A DNA stretch of 64,000 nt from Siphonodentalium dalli (taxonomy: Eukaryota; Mollusca; Scaphopoda; Gadilida; Siphonodentaliidae). The notes beneath the pieces were generated by a model. It had not been told where the DNA came from, did not search any database, and saw nothing but the letters and a program-made list of their open reading frames with translations. How positions within the stretch are numbered: position 1 is the stretch's first letter; every line of letters begins with the position of its first letter. The translations under genes were made by a program, and so were the position numbers. The stretch covers positions 82,620,324 through 82,684,323 of the forward strand of contig CP136061.1 of NCBI GenBank assembly GCA_032622095.1, in the 5' to 3' direction. Of the stretch, positions 1 through 11,890 are shown in pieces.

Positions 1-824
1 CGTATCTGTGTGATTTATGTGATACCGCATTTAATAATCTGAGAAGACATAAGATGATTCATACAGGAGATCGTCCGTATCGTTGTGATTTATGTAGCAA
101 AACATTTACACAGCTGGGTCATCTGACGGCACATAAGAGAATCCACACAGGAGATCGTCCCTATAAGTGTGACTTATGCGCTGATACATTTACTCAGCTG
201 GGTCATCTGACGGCACACAAGAGAATCCACACAGGAGATCGTCCCTATAAGTGTGATTTGTGCGCTGATACATTTACTCACCCGTTTGCTCTGACAAGGC
301 ATACGAGAATCCACACAGGAGATCGTCCATACCAGTGTGATGTATGTGGTAAATCATTTACTACTTCGAGTCGACTGAAGCGGCATACGAGAATCCACAC
401 AGGAGATCGTCCATACAAGTGTGATTTATGCGCTGATACATTTACTGAACTGAGCCATCTGACGGCACATAAGAGAATCCACACAGGAGATCGTCCATAT
501 AAGTGTGATTTATGCGCTGATACATTTACTCAGCTGGGTAATCTGACAAGGCATAAGAGAATCCACACAGGAGATCGTCCATACCAGTGTGATGTGTGTG
601 ATAAATCATTTACTACTTCGAGTCAACTGAAGCAGCACACGAGAATCCACACAGGAGATCGTCCCTATAAATGTGATTTATGCGCTGATACATTTACTCA
701 GCCGGGTAATCTGATAAGACATAAGAGAATGCACACAGGAGATCGTCCATATAAGTGTGATTTATGCGCTGATACATTTACTCAGCCGGGTGCTCTGATA
801 AGGCATAAGAGAAGCCACACATGA
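1..824 (+). CDS. C2H2 zinc-finger array protein, 3' part (partial)
   Basis: The reading frame is open from the window edge (first full codon at base 3) to a TGA at 822-824. It encodes nine complete C2H2 fingers after a shortened first one. Each finger is 28 residues (84 bp) with C-x2-C, a conserved Phe and Leu, H-x3-H and a TGDRPY-type linker. The first finger lacks three residues between its Phe and Leu compared with its paralogue near 13,560 (an in-frame 9-bp deletion). Such arrays normally bind DNA in the nucleus; no effector domain is visible. The stop lies in a linker, where GGA became TGA, and fingers continue in the same frame beyond it. The 5' end is outside the window, so the gene's true start is unknown. 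It could be a live gene with a shortened C-terminus or a pseudogene. Confidence 0.75.
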   Translation, partial: YLCDLCDTAFNNLRRHKMIHTGDRPYRCDLCSKTFTQLGHLTAHKRIHTGDRPYKCDLCADTFTQLGHLTAHKRIHTGDRPYKCDLCADTFTHPFALTRHTRIHTGDRPYQCDVCGKSFTTSSRLKRHTRIHTGDRPYKCDLCADTFTELSHLTAHKRIHTGDRPYKCDLCADTFTQLGNLTRHKRIHTGDRPYQCDVCDKSFTTSSQLKQHTRIHTGDRPYKCDLCADTFTQPGNLIRHKRMHTGDRPYKCDLCADTFTQPGALIRHKRSHT

Positions 825-1268
825 GATCGTCCATACCAGTGTGACGTGTGTGATAAATCATTTACTACTTCGAGTCAACTGAAGCAGCACACGAGAATCC
901 ACACAGGAGATCGTCCCTATAAATGTGATTTATGCGCTGATACATTTACTCAGCCGGGTAATCTGATAAGACATAAGAGAATCCACACAGGAGATCGTCC
1001 ATATAAGTGCGATTCACGAGCTGATGCATTTACTCAGTCGGGTGATCTGACAAGGCATAAGATAATTCACTCAGGAGAGCGTCCGTACCAGTGTGATGTG
1101 TATGATAAATCATTTACTACTTCGGCTAGTCTGAAGCAGGATACAAGAATCCATACAGCCCAGACGCCAGATTTTTTTTTAGGTTTTATTCAACCGGCCA
1201 CCAAGAAAATGTCCACAAGTTTCCTGGTATTGAGGACCACATTGCGGTCCATGCTGGGGTGGATGTAG
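825..1268 (+). pseudogene. Degenerate zinc fingers downstream of the stop
   Basis: This is the same frame as the array to the left, read after the TGA at 822-824. There are four more finger units. The first two look intact. The third has its second Cys changed to Arg (near 1,018). The fourth has Cys to Tyr and a His to Asp change. The finger pattern then ends in unrelated, T-rich sequence. Fingers at about 583-735 recur at about 834-985, an offset of roughly 252 bp or three fingers. There is no ATG-initiated start, so this reads as the decaying 3' end of the array. Confidence 0.7.
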
Positions 1269-1269
1269 T

Positions 1270-2119
1270 TTCTGAAAGTGTTGCAAATTTTTTTTAATTC
1301 ATGATTTTTAATTGAATAAAGCTTAAAATGTTCAAATCCTGACAAATCTAAATACAGATAACAGTTTATGTCATAGTGGCACTATTTCTCTTTTAATTCT
1401 TAGCAAGAAATGTATCATTCAATATCGCCATACAGGATTTTCCAAAAGTTATACTATTTTCCAAAAAATGCATTTAAGTGCGTTTTTGGGGCAAACATTT
1501 GCTTTCGTTTCAAATTTTAATTTGATACCACCCGGTCTGCAGTTTCATCACTAAATTCCTAATGTTAAATCATAATAATTTCCTCCAGTGAACTGGGAAT
1601 TCAAATTGCCTGCAAAAAACTCTATATATTGCCTAAAATTTGAAAATTGTAATTGTTTGCAGTTTCCTTAATAAAACATCTGTTCTGTTATAGAACAATG
1701 GAAATACACCATGCACGTGATCTACAGTGGCCATAATGGCACCGGATGGTAACCTCACCACCTAGTTGCAGTTATAAGCCAACTTGCCAGTGACATGATA
1801 ATTTTCAAGACGGCCGCCACCAACCATACATGCCATACAGATGTGATTATGTTCAATTTCGTTGCAGGACATACAAATCAAGTTCCAGCAACATGTTTAT
1901 GTACTTAAATTTACACCACCAATAAAAACAAATTCACTACCGTAGCTTCGTAGTGTTATATAAGATGGCGGTCCTAATATCTAATAGCCCAGACTGATAA
2001 GGGCTCTATTTTGGGAGTTAGTTCAACTGAACACCACGATTGCTTAGTTATTGCCCAATCTATATATGTTGGTGCAAGGATACATGTATAATCCAAAATT
2101 GTCGGAGTTTTCATAAAAT
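1270..2119. other. AT-rich intergenic DNA, no gene seen
   Basis: No ORF with recognisable protein features, RNA gene or tandem repeat was found. There are several homopolymer T runs. Confidence 0.5.
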
Positions 2120-2830
2120 GTTACTTTTATAACATGCATGCTAGAATAGTCCAGCAGAACTGGGGTGTGACCCAAAATTTTCTGTTAAAGTTTTTTTCTC
2201 TGTTGATAATTTATCACTGGGGTATCTTTATTGATATCCCGGTTGATGTGAATGTGTAACCTTTGGGGAATTTTTTTTTATTCAAGATGGCCGCTGAGTA
2301 CCCAAAATTCGTAAATTTTTTGTCGGCGACAATTCCGTATCAATAACACTATTTATGACATTGATGATGTGATAGAATACGTGTATTATGATATAAAGTG
2401 ACACATAAAATGAACTGGGCAAAATCAATGACAAATATTCAAGATGGCTGCCAAAATGGCCGCTCTCATTCTTCCCATAACTGTCGCAGGACTATCAATA
2501 CGGTGCTTCCGATATATAACGTTCTCTCGTTATTTTGTAACATGTTATTAGGAGAGAAACAAATTAATTATAATGGCATATGCAAATCAACATTGGTAAA
2601 TTAAAGAATTAATGTACCTAGAAATGTTAATGTATGTCGTCAGTATCTTCCTCGCAAGGTTGATGTGCAAGTTAAACCCGCGTGCCTGACACACACCGTT
2701 TGGCAATACAAGGAGCATATGAAGCACAACGACATCCCATGAATTTTAGTATAGACTCCGGAACCAGTGGCTACCCAGTTGGAACGACGGTTAGGACGAA
2801 TAACCCGTCCTCTTTCGACCAGCCGTAATA
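2120..2830 (+). repeat. Interspersed repeat family A, copy 1
   Basis: This segment is found again in inverted orientation at about 34,600-35,260, and in part at about 4,880-5,280 and 35,740-36,050. Shared landmarks are an 'ATATCC(A/C)GGTTGATGTG' block, 'AAGATGGCCGCTGAGTACC', and a run from 'ATGTACCTAGAAATGTTA' through 'CACAACGACATC'. The match is diverged but collinear over several hundred bases. No transposase or terminal inverted repeat is recognisable, so the element class is unknown. Confidence 0.6.
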
Positions 2831-3147
2831 AGATAGATTGAGCCCAGGAAGTGCGTCGTCAAGCGCATTTCTCCATACACATACATGTAAATGGGCGCTT
2901 TTAATACTTTCAATTAACGCTTCGTCGGTTGGGGTATATAATTCAGGTTTGATACTGCAGCCATGCTACGGCCGACTTTGTTTGACCATATTTTCCGTCG
3001 AGCCCCTGGTTGATTGGCAATTTGGTTGTCCTTAACGATCCAAAATAACTGGTCTAGCGTCGTCTACAATTCCGTCTATTGTAACAGATAATATCTCAGA
3101 GTGTGATTTCAAACTTTGAGCATGTTAAGTGTGGTACATTTTCCTAT

Positions 3148-3586
3148 TCAATGTAGAGCCGCGACGGTATCCCACCCTGTAAGTCCACGCATTGCTAACA
3201 TGTCATGAGCGATATTCATGCGAGCTTTAAGCAATTCATTGGTGATTATTGTTTTTCGTCCTTTTGTGGGTGCGACCATCATTATCTGGTCGGATAAATC
3301 ACAGTGGCAAAAAAAATGGAGCAACATTACAAATATATCGATGTCATCTGTCATAACTAACGACGTTTGAGCTGCTACACACGCAAAATGTAGGACAATA
3401 AGAGTATCTGCTTCTTTGAGTCGATCTGAAATCAAGCTTCTTAATAAATATGACCTTATTTATTTCAACAGGAATAGGATCCTCCCCCTTTACTAGGAGT
3501 CGTTTATTTGTTTTGTGAAAATATTCCCGGTTTACCTGGAAATCACTAACAATCATGTCAATAAGCTGGGATTTGTTATCACTCAC
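3148..3586 (-). pseudogene. Frameshifted fragment of a repetitive transposon-associated protein
   Basis: Two overlapping minus-strand frames (3,586-3,344 and 3,435-3,148) together read like one protein broken by a frameshift near 3,430. The order is an NKSQLI stretch, GEDPIP, a KEADTLIVLH block, DDIDIFVMLLHF, a PTKGRKTI block and finally LTGWDTVAALH. That succession (EAD, then DD-D-F, then G-DT) matches a protein family of unknown biochemical function that is highly repeated in invertebrate genomes, as I recall it. The typical conserved Cys before the final DT is Trp here. Start, frame and downstream part are lost, so this is a dead remnant. Assignment is from motif order only. Confidence 0.5.
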
Positions 3587-3589
3587 TGT

Positions 3590-4879
3590 GGGAATAACTG
3601 TTTGTGGAGACAGTTTTTGCTTGAGCCCACACTCTGTTAGCCCCTTTATCTCGGGCTAAGCGCATCGATTATTTGATGTTGAGTTATTGTACCATCGAGT
3701 ATCAAGTATACATCTATCTTTGTCATTTAAGCAATTATATATGACAGAAATTCGTCAAGAAAGTCTTGCACTAAGTTCAGTGCTGGCCAACGATATAATT
3801 GTAATAGAATAGAATATAAGTGCAATAGAATAGAATTGCACAGCCGGAAGGTGGCATTGATGACCCCGTTCTTTAGTACGTCAGCTGCGATGTCGACGCG
3901 TTGAGCATTCATCAGGTCTGTTTGGAATTTGCTTTCTTCGTATGTCTGTTGGACTCAAACATTGAAGGTGGGTAGGGCGATAGCTTATATGTAATGATGT
4001 CATAAATTTCCAAGCTCCCGTGCTATTATTTGGTCACATAGCCCTCGCAGAAATAACTTATGCGTCAAAATGGTTTGCGTTGCCAATGTGTATGTGCATA
4101 CTGACTGTTGCAATTGTTTTCACGTTCTGGCTATTTGTACTATGAAAACTGGACGGCCATCCTTTTTAGAAAATCATCATCTGTTCTCGACCAAGTTCCA
4201 CTGTCTTATCCAAATTGCCAGAGGAATTGGTAGTCGCTTGTTCGGACTCCACATTATTCAGATATAGTGGGTCAATACGCAGCTCCAGTTTATGATTTAT
4301 CGAGTCTCAATCAGCCTTGTCGACCTTGCCTCTTCTTTAAGACACTTCTGAGTGCGTTCACCCCCTTCTCTCGCATACAATCCATGTCGTTTATCCGACA
4401 ATTGCATTTATGTAAACTGTATGCCCCAATGTATGAACACTCTCTGAGTTTTGAGTGATGTCGATTATGCATAAGCGTCTATGACCATAACGTATGTAGG
4501 TTGTCCAAAATCGCCATGTCAGTATAAATACCATTAAAATGTCACTGGTGTGGTGCATAGTGTGCTCACCCTCATGAGTGGCTTATATACATAATTCGGT
4601 AGTGATTCCCGCTCTGCTCTTTAATATATCTCAGTATTATGAACCTGGGTTTGATTAGACAGTCACACTGTATACGCGCGACACATTTCATTGCATTGCG
4701 TTTTCATTGCACTTTTCATCGCTTTTGAGTGCTTCTTTGTAACGAAATTTGAATAAGTATTTCGACATGCTTGGTCGATTTTTGTTCTACATGCACATGA
4801 GAACACGTGCAGCAACTAAAAACAGTTTACTATATTGAGGTTCAAAGTTGAGTCACGTTACAAAAGTGTAGATATCCGG
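3590..4879. other. Intergenic DNA, no gene seen
   Basis: Only short overlapping ORFs without recognisable domains are present. No tandem repeat or RNA gene was seen. Confidence 0.45.
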
Positions 4880-5280
4880 TTGAAGTTCATTTGTTATGAA
4901 ATCCGACAAATTTTCTTTGATTGCCGCCAGTTTGGCTGCCATTTTGTATAATCCTACGAAAGTGAGGCAGGTGACTTTTTATAGATCTAGTTTAAACTTA
5001 CATACATAAAAACACGTTCAAACATGATTTCTAACTCCTGATACTAAATACAACATGGCCACACCCGTAAGGCCATATGCCGTAGGTTGTTGCAATTTTG
5101 AATATTTAAATTTCCCCAAGGGTTACAAGTCCACATCAACCGAAAAACATTCGCCGAGATCCTACTCATGAATTATCAGCCGAGAAAAAAGACTTTAACA
5201 GAGAATTTTGGGTTAGAGCAAAATCCGGTACTTGGCTGCTGGACTGGACCACTGGGAACATGTTTTAATGATATGGGTGT
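4880..5280 (-). repeat. Interspersed repeat family A, partial diverged copy
   Basis: It reads as the reverse complement of the left part of copy 1. A TTATCA..GAGAAAAAA..CTTTAACAGA..ATTTTGGGT block at about 5,178-5,218 is followed by a diverged 'GCTGGACT', and a CCACATCAACC block lies at about 5,132. It is more diverged than the 35-kb copy. Confidence 0.45.
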
Positions 5281-7194
5281 TAGTGAAAATTAAAACTCAC
5301 AGTTATAACGAACTACATGATGGAATTTCAATACAAATTGCGTAGAAAGATTTTTTGATAAATAAATAAGTGATACAGAATCATAAAAAAGATGCTCAAC
5401 TACCCGAGTTATCCGCAATTAAAGTCACAACATGCACTGAAATGACAAATTATTTTTTATCAGAAGTTGTTTTTCGTCACTTCGAAATTGGGCGATAACA
5501 CGTGTTCTGTTCGAGTATAATCGAGCTTGGAACGTGACTCATGTCAAACATCAGCTTATAGTATTTAAAAATCACCAAACATTGCGCATAGTTGCGCGTC
5601 AGCACCACTTTCCATGTAACACTAAATAAAGCGACACTCCTGTCGAAATATGTGACCAACAACCTAGAATTGAACACAACCCAACTGGTAATGGACGAAT
5701 TGAGGAAAGTGGAGTATGTTATGCACTTCATCGCCATTCATTTCTCCATCGTTCATACAGTTTTATCACATATCGCAGACACGGGACGGAACATTGATCT
5801 GGAGTGAGCTACAATGTTCCAAATATGATTATGTAATCGTCCATTGAGTCGTGGTGGTGACAGAATCAACATTGGTAAAATAACAAGCGTTCGTTTTTGA
5901 TTTTGATAGTGAACACTCGTGGCAAATCACACCCAGCTGTCGATCGACGAACACACAAATCAACAGAGAAACATTCCAGATAGGATTGTAAGCACGTCGC
6001 ATGTTCTCATCGTTCAATGTCAGTATAACAATGTATATATATATATTATAGCCAACCAGTAGATATTTATTTAGCATAAGTGAAGAACCGGTTATTTCCG
6101 ATCGATTAGTGGAAAATACCAGACAATTGTTTCCAGGGATGTAACCGTTATATTCCAAACTTGCACGCCAGATTGAACTATCCTGCCAATTACGAGTCAT
6201 CAGACATAGCACTCACTTGTACCTTTGGCACGGGTCGATCTTCTACGGGAAATCATGCACAGTTAGTGTAATATGTCATTCTCAAGAATAGCACATATAA
6301 TACATAATATAAGGTAGCAATACACGATTTCTGGCCATTTTCACCATTTTGAGGGGGTACTGTAATACAACCTTCCGCTGCGCCATGATTATTGATAAAC
6401 ATCAGATTAGTGCTTGTTTACAAGATACAGAAATGGTCAGAGTATAATTCGTCTGTCATTTGGCAGGAATTGTCTCTTCACAAGTTGAATTATCTCCCTT
6501 AGACTGACTTTGAAAGTTTTTCATTTTAACCATTTTTTGACCGAAATTGGCCGTCTTCGTTCGCATAGCTAACAATGACAGTGCGAATGTCAGTCTATAA
6601 TCACATTATGAGCTGATAGAGCATAGATATATGTCAGAATTATTAAAGAAATTTAAAAAGTAATCGTACCAATTTTGAATTGTTTTCTTCCAAGTGCAGA
6701 CGACTGTTTTCAAAGGAGAGAAATCGAGCTCTTTTCCGGTGGAGTACCACACAGAGCTAGCCGACATCTGATTCCAAAAACATACTTCGTATTCAAACAT
6801 CATCCCATTTTGTATACTATGGTACCTTTGTAAAATAATTAAACCGTCAAACAATTACTCCCAGGTATAATAGAGGCCAAACTGACAGTTATAGCCCTTA
6901 TATGCTTAAAATCATATTTTTCAGCCCTCATACAAGCCATGAAATCGTGTATTGCTACCGAAGGACATTAACAATTTAGCATAAGAGGAAAGGATTTAGC
7001 AGTAAGCCGAAGGCCTATATGTGGCCATTCCCTTAGTATATGTATTGCATCATGGTTTTATTGGGTCTCAATGATGAATTGCCTGTTCCACAATCACCCG
7101 CAACCTATCCCGTGGCTAATTGCTGCATGTCCACCCCACACAATCACATCTCTGGCAAATATGAGTATACGAGAGCACAATTTTTGTTATTTGT
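5281..7194. other. Intergenic DNA, no gene seen
   Basis: Several short ORFs overlap on both strands around 5.5-6.2 kb, but none shows a recognisable domain or a repeat relationship that I can support. Confidence 0.4.
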
Positions 7195-7554
7195 TTAGGC
7201 TTTTGGTTCACGCCTTACAATATATATTATGCCAGTTAAATCGTTTGGTATCGTCGATGAACTTTTGTATACGGCGATGAATATGTCCGCATTTTTGGTA
7301 TGAGATATATCTACAGACCCATACAGTAATATTTTGTCTTCCAAGTTCACATTTAGATTAACTAAACAACGGACACTTTCACGCTCGAATATTGGACAGC
7401 GGAGTAAGACGTGCTCATCAGTTTCTAATTCTCCATAATCGCAAAATGGACTATTATTCAGATGACTGCAAAACAGGTAATATTTCAGGTTACTGCAGTT
7501 ACTGTCAGTTGCACTCAATGATCGGCTGTTCAAGAATTTCATCATACAATCCAC
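7195..7554 (-). pseudogene. LINE reverse-transcriptase C-terminal fragment
   Basis: The 119-residue frame carries the pattern seen at the very C-terminus of many non-LTR retrotransposon polymerases. It reads SPFCDYGELETDEHVLLRCP, then an Arg-rich turn, a LLYGS block and an 'IFIAVYK' helix. The usual second Cys of the C-x-C-G motif is Tyr. No reverse-transcriptase core precedes it, so this is a truncated LINE 3' end. The motif is short, hence moderate confidence. Confidence 0.55.
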
Positions 7555-8786
7555 ATATTACAGGCACATTTCTGTAACAGCATGCAAGGCACAAACAATA
7601 CCTCCATTTCTCACGGAACCAATTATGGCCACGCATCTCTTCGCGAATCACGCTTACATTACAAGACTATGTTTGTCATTCAACTATTTGGGTAGATCAG
7701 CAAATAAAGAGAGGGCGTCAGCGATCTGGAGTTTTCTACATCACATTTATCATCATCGCAGTGTAGACAATTATTGTGAGATTAAAGTTCCCAGCATATA
7801 TAAGTGAACGTAATACTTTTTCAACGCGTTTTGTTTAGGATATCTCCATGTACAGTGGTCGCGAATATTATATAACTTCGGTTGTAACTGTTTCAGGTTT
7901 ACTGGTCGGATCGATACTTGTATGGTGCTTCGCTTTACCGTTTAAGTGACCTGCAAACATTAGCCATGTGTCTACCCAAGCAATTGAAACACAAATCGTG
8001 ATTCCGTATGTAATTAAGTCTGGTAACCACGTCTTTCAATGAAGTGCAGTCTGATGGAAAACGTTTTCCTGAGCAAAACACACACAATTTCGGTCGGTTC
8101 TCAGGAGATGGGGTGATGACATTTGATTCCAGAACAGCTATTTCGTCTTGAATGAGTTTAACGAAATTCGTTTAGCGTCCATTCCGTATTACCGTGAGTT
8201 CTCTCCGTATTGCTTTTCAGCTCGAACGGGATCTTATCCCAAATAATAGGTAGAAGCATTGTCTCGTAAGGTTCTTATGGTTTATCCAGACATTGAAGCG
8301 CGCGAATGGACGATTTCAATTAGTCAGAAAATGTCTGAATGGAGAGAAGGTTCCACGTGTCTCGAGGTAGATCTACCAGATGTCTCATGTGAGAGTCTAT
8401 GATTCGATGAGTTTCCCAAATCGAGCTTTCAGCCGCTCCAGTGCTTTGTTGTACATGTAATTAGCAGATTCTACCGGTAGTCCATTTATACACGATGTTG
8501 CGTCTCCCGTGAGAGAATTATTGAGGTATATGAACTTATCAATATCTCTTAACTGTGTGCTGGAATTTATAGATGAATCAAAGTGTTCCCAAAATGTTTA
8601 CCAGTTCATTATGTCACCAGCGAACATCGGTAGATCAGTCCTAGGAAGGATGACATTTTGTGATAGGAGAAGTGGTTTTGTTCACTTGTCACACTTTGTC
8701 CTTTTGCGTTCAGATGTCATTCAGCGCGATATCGTTTGTTCGAACCCTAGAGAAACTCGTCCGCTTCATTGATAATATCTTCGAAG
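7555..8786. other. Intergenic DNA, no gene seen
   Basis: No supported gene. ORFs here are short and lack motifs. Confidence 0.4.
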
Positions 8787-8914
8787 TTATCGTCCCTCGC
8801 GTCATACAGGGCGATGAGTTATCGTCCTTCGCGTCAGAAAGGGCCATGAGTTATCGTCCTTCGCGCCAGACAGGGCCATCAGTTATCGTCCTTCGCGTCA
8901 GACAGCGCCATGAG
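8787..8914 (+). repeat. 32-bp tandem repeat, about 4 copies
   Basis: A unit beginning TTATCGTCC(C/T)TCGCGTCA recurs every 32 bp with a few substitutions. Because 32 is not a multiple of three, ORFs crossing it read the repeat in changing frames and are unlikely to be coding. Confidence 0.8.
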
Positions 8915-9750
8915 CTTCTTATCGATCACTTCTAGTTCTGCGAGCTTCCTTTTCAAGTTGTCCAGAACGGGAGTCGTTTCCGTTGTGTGCTGCTGTACCA
9001 ACGCTTCATCGAGTTAGCTGTCTAACCAATATTTACAATACAGTATCAATATGGTTCATTTACTAATTATACTGTTTATGGTAAACTCTGAACGTAAAAT
9101 AATTAAAGTTGCACATATTGTTTGGACTTTGATTCTGCAAACCTGATATACTTATTACACACCATCAACCACTTTAGCTGTTTTAATACGGGACATTTAC
9201 AGTTATTCTGAAGGAAACAAAATAGTCTGTTGATTTTATCACAATTATTTAGCTAAAGAAAGCAAATTTATTTTCGGTCAAAGATATGTCAAGGTAGAAA
9301 CTAATATCACTTCGTCTTGCTGTTAAGTTGAACGGTGCCTAAAAAATATTGTCCCAACACAATATGTGCCTTTAAATATTTCCGAAAGTTTTTGCTTCAG
9401 TAGTTTGGAACATTGTCCCCAATGACCAATTATTGGGGAATTGGAATTTCAGTATCAGTATCTGTAGATATTTCAGTGCAGGAACCAATTCTGGTTACAT
9501 ACGCACTGGTCCAGGTGCTACAACGACCGGCGAAACTGTATAACCCTGTGGTGACTCCAGTAGCGTTCTTTAACATGCACACACCGGGACGGGCACACGG
9601 ATAAGCGAATAATGTCCGCGCCCGATCGTACAGCGTTATGCACCCACGACAACATACCTGAACTAATGTTGTAATGGGGGAAGTCGGCATTTTGAAGTCG
9701 GATCTTTATTCAGTGATATCGAATGAGACTTTTATAGCCAGATACCACGT
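8915..9750. other. Intergenic DNA, no gene seen
   Basis: No gene or repeat can be supported. Confidence 0.4.
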
Positions 9751-9930
9751 TCGGGAAATCGGTAGAGGTAGCGTACTGGTCTCTCGTGCTAGCGGACCTG
9801 GGATCGCAACCTGGTCTGGGTATTCTGCCATCTGGCTGAGTTCTGAATTTTGCCAGAATACCCAGACCAGGTTGCGATCCCAGGTCCGCTAGCATGAGAG
9901 ACCAGCACGCTACGTCTACCGATTTCCCGA
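9751..9930. repeat. Near-perfect inverted repeat with tRNA-like promoter boxes
   Basis: Arms at 9,751-9,827 and 9,854-9,930 (77 bp each, about three mismatches) surround a 26-base loop. The left arm contains TAGCGTACTGG at 9,769-9,779, resembling a pol III A box, and GGATCGCAACC at 9,801-9,811, resembling a B box. Their 32-base spacing is as in tRNA genes. I infer two head-to-head copies of a tRNA-derived SINE head, or a foldback element. A functional tRNA fold was not established. Confidence 0.65.
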
Positions 9931-10188
9931 GTGATGTAGAAAGTGAAACAACGCGTGGTTAAGTTGAAGAACGAAATACTAATAACTAAAACAACAAAAA
10001 TGTCGCGCTACAAGAGTATACACCGAACGATGTGTGAATCGTGAGTCTTTTGTTGGCACAGTTACTTTTATACCGTGTAAATCGACCCTACACCTGATAT
10101 CATCCTGAGACGGAAGGTCAGTCTGATGTTACCTCGGGGTGACATCGGGTCTAATACGAAACAAACACAGTAATATCCTCTAAATACT

Positions 10189-10942
10189 ATAGGGCAGACG
10201 CCAAGAGTTTGCTATAGTGTGTTATGAATATCAAAGGCAGAGGGTCAATAATTCGATATAGAAATGCGAAGTATGTTATGAATATCATAGGGCAGAGGGC
10301 CAATAATTCGATGTAGAAATGCGAAGTGTCTTATGAATATCATAAGGCAGAGGGTCAATAATTCGCTATAGAAATGCGAAGTTTGTTATGAATATCATAG
10401 GGTAGAGGGCCAATAATTCGATATAGAAATGCGAAGTGTATTATGAATATCATAGGGCAGAGGGCCAATAATTTGATATAGAAATGTGAAGTGTGTTATG
10501 AATATCATAGGGCAGAGGGCCAATAATTCGATGTAGAAATGCGAGGTGTGTTATGAATATCATAGGGCAGAGGGTCAATAATTCGCTATATAAATGCGAA
10601 GTGTGTTATGAATATCATAGGGCAGAGGGCCAATAATTCGATATAGAAATGCGAAGTGTGTTATGAATATCATAGGGCAGAGGGCCAATAATTCGATATA
10701 GAAATGCGAAGTGTGTTATGAATATCATAGGGCAGAGGGCCAATAATTCGATTTAGAAATGCGAAGTGTGTTATGAATATCATAGGGCAGATGGCCAATA
10801 ATTCGATGTAGAAATGCGAAGTGTGTTATGAATATCCTAGGGCATAGGGCCAATAATTCGCTATAGAAATGCGAAGTGTGTTATGAATATCATAGGGCAG
10901 AGGGCCAATAATTCGATATAGACAGGCGAAGTGTGCTATGAT
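10189..10942 (+). repeat. 55-bp minisatellite, about 13 copies
   Basis: The unit contains TTATGAATATCATAGGGCAG, then AGGGCCAATAATTCGATATA and GAAATGCGAAGTGTG. It recurs every 55 bp with scattered substitutions; the first and last copies are partial or diverged. No ORF runs through it. Confidence 0.9.
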
Positions 10943-11062
10943 ACCAATAAGGAAGGTGTCAACTTTTGCAATTTGAATTCCCAGTTCACTGTACATAGGA
11001 AGTTATTACGTTTTAACACCAGGAATTTATCGGGGGAAATTTGTAAACGGGTGATTTCAATT

Positions 11063-11616
11063 TTAATGGCGGATTATCTCTTTGTAAACATGTATTATAT
11101 AGTTACCGTGGTATAAAATATTATATATGAACCGAAGACTCCTGTCCGAAAATGATTTTATCGATTAATATTGATTTTATGTCGAATATTTTTTAGTCTA
11201 AAAGGTGTGGTTGTGTACAATGTAGCTAACGAAAATAGTGGTTGCTGTTAACAGAGACCATAAATGTTATTGTGTAATTTTGTCACAAGTAAACGTTAAT
11301 TAGACCCCTTATCGATCATAACTATGAGATAAAACAATAGAGTCAATCAATCTGGGACAATTGACGTTCGGTGCGTAGCTACAGGAACATCATAATGCTC
11401 TCTATCGATGCATGGTATCACCCGAATGGTCAGTTCTAAAAATAGACAAAGAAAGTGTCCCAATTAATCATCTAATTTCATAATAAAATATTCGAAATAA
11501 AATCAAATATTAATTGATAGAAGCCTTTCCGGAAAGGGGTCTTCAATTCATATTTATTATTTTATACCCACACAACTATTTCAATGTTTGTATTTAAAGA
11601 GATAATCCATCTTTAT
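11063..11616. mobile_element. MITE family B (TTAA-type), copy 1
   Basis: The element starts TTAA at 11,063 followed by TGGCGGATTATCTC and ends with GAGATAATCCATCTTTAT at 11,616. The arms also share the CCTGTCCG/CGGACAGG-like block and the TCGATTAATATTGATTTTAT block in inverted order. It is a copy of the well-preserved 528-bp elements at 25,781 and 33,993. No ORF for a transposase is inside, so it is non-autonomous. TTAA flanks suggest a piggyBac-type enzyme; that is inference. Confidence 0.7.
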
Positions 11617-11890
11617 AAGATATTGAAACAGAAGCAAAATATTGCCCCAAAAAAACATACTTAATTGCAATTTGTTCTGCTTGTTATTTGTCAATTGTCT
11701 GTCAGTTCAGTCTCCCGCTACTGTATTCCCATCTCGAGAAAATATGAATGGACTATGACGATGTTCAGTAAACGCCCAGTATATGTCGCAATTAATCGAA
11801 ACCTAAACAAATAACTCGTGTACACTTCTTGGTTCGATCTGGGTTTTACGGTCCGTATTAATTGTATTTCTTTTGACATCAGTGTCGTCA
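11617..11890. other. Spacer, nothing recognised
   Basis: AT-rich spacer between the MITE and the LINE 3' end. Confidence 0.4.

Noticed and set aside
278..484. Minus-strand ORF opposite the first zinc-finger array
   Set aside because: A shadow of the 84-bp finger repeat; it repeats with the same period and has no domain of its own.
8509..8935. Two overlapping plus-strand ORFs of about 90 codons
   Set aside because: They run through the 32-bp repeat, which changes frame at every unit, and have no motif.
9751..9830. A tRNA gene
   Set aside because: A- and B-box-like motifs are present but I could not draw a full cloverleaf with an anticodon arm and acceptor stem.
9430..9895. ORFs on both strands over the inverted repeat
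   Set aside because: Symmetry of the hairpin explains the paired ORFs; no protein features.
10189..10942. CRISPR-like regular array
   Set aside because: Units are contiguous without unique spacers and the context is a metazoan genome; it is a minisatellite.
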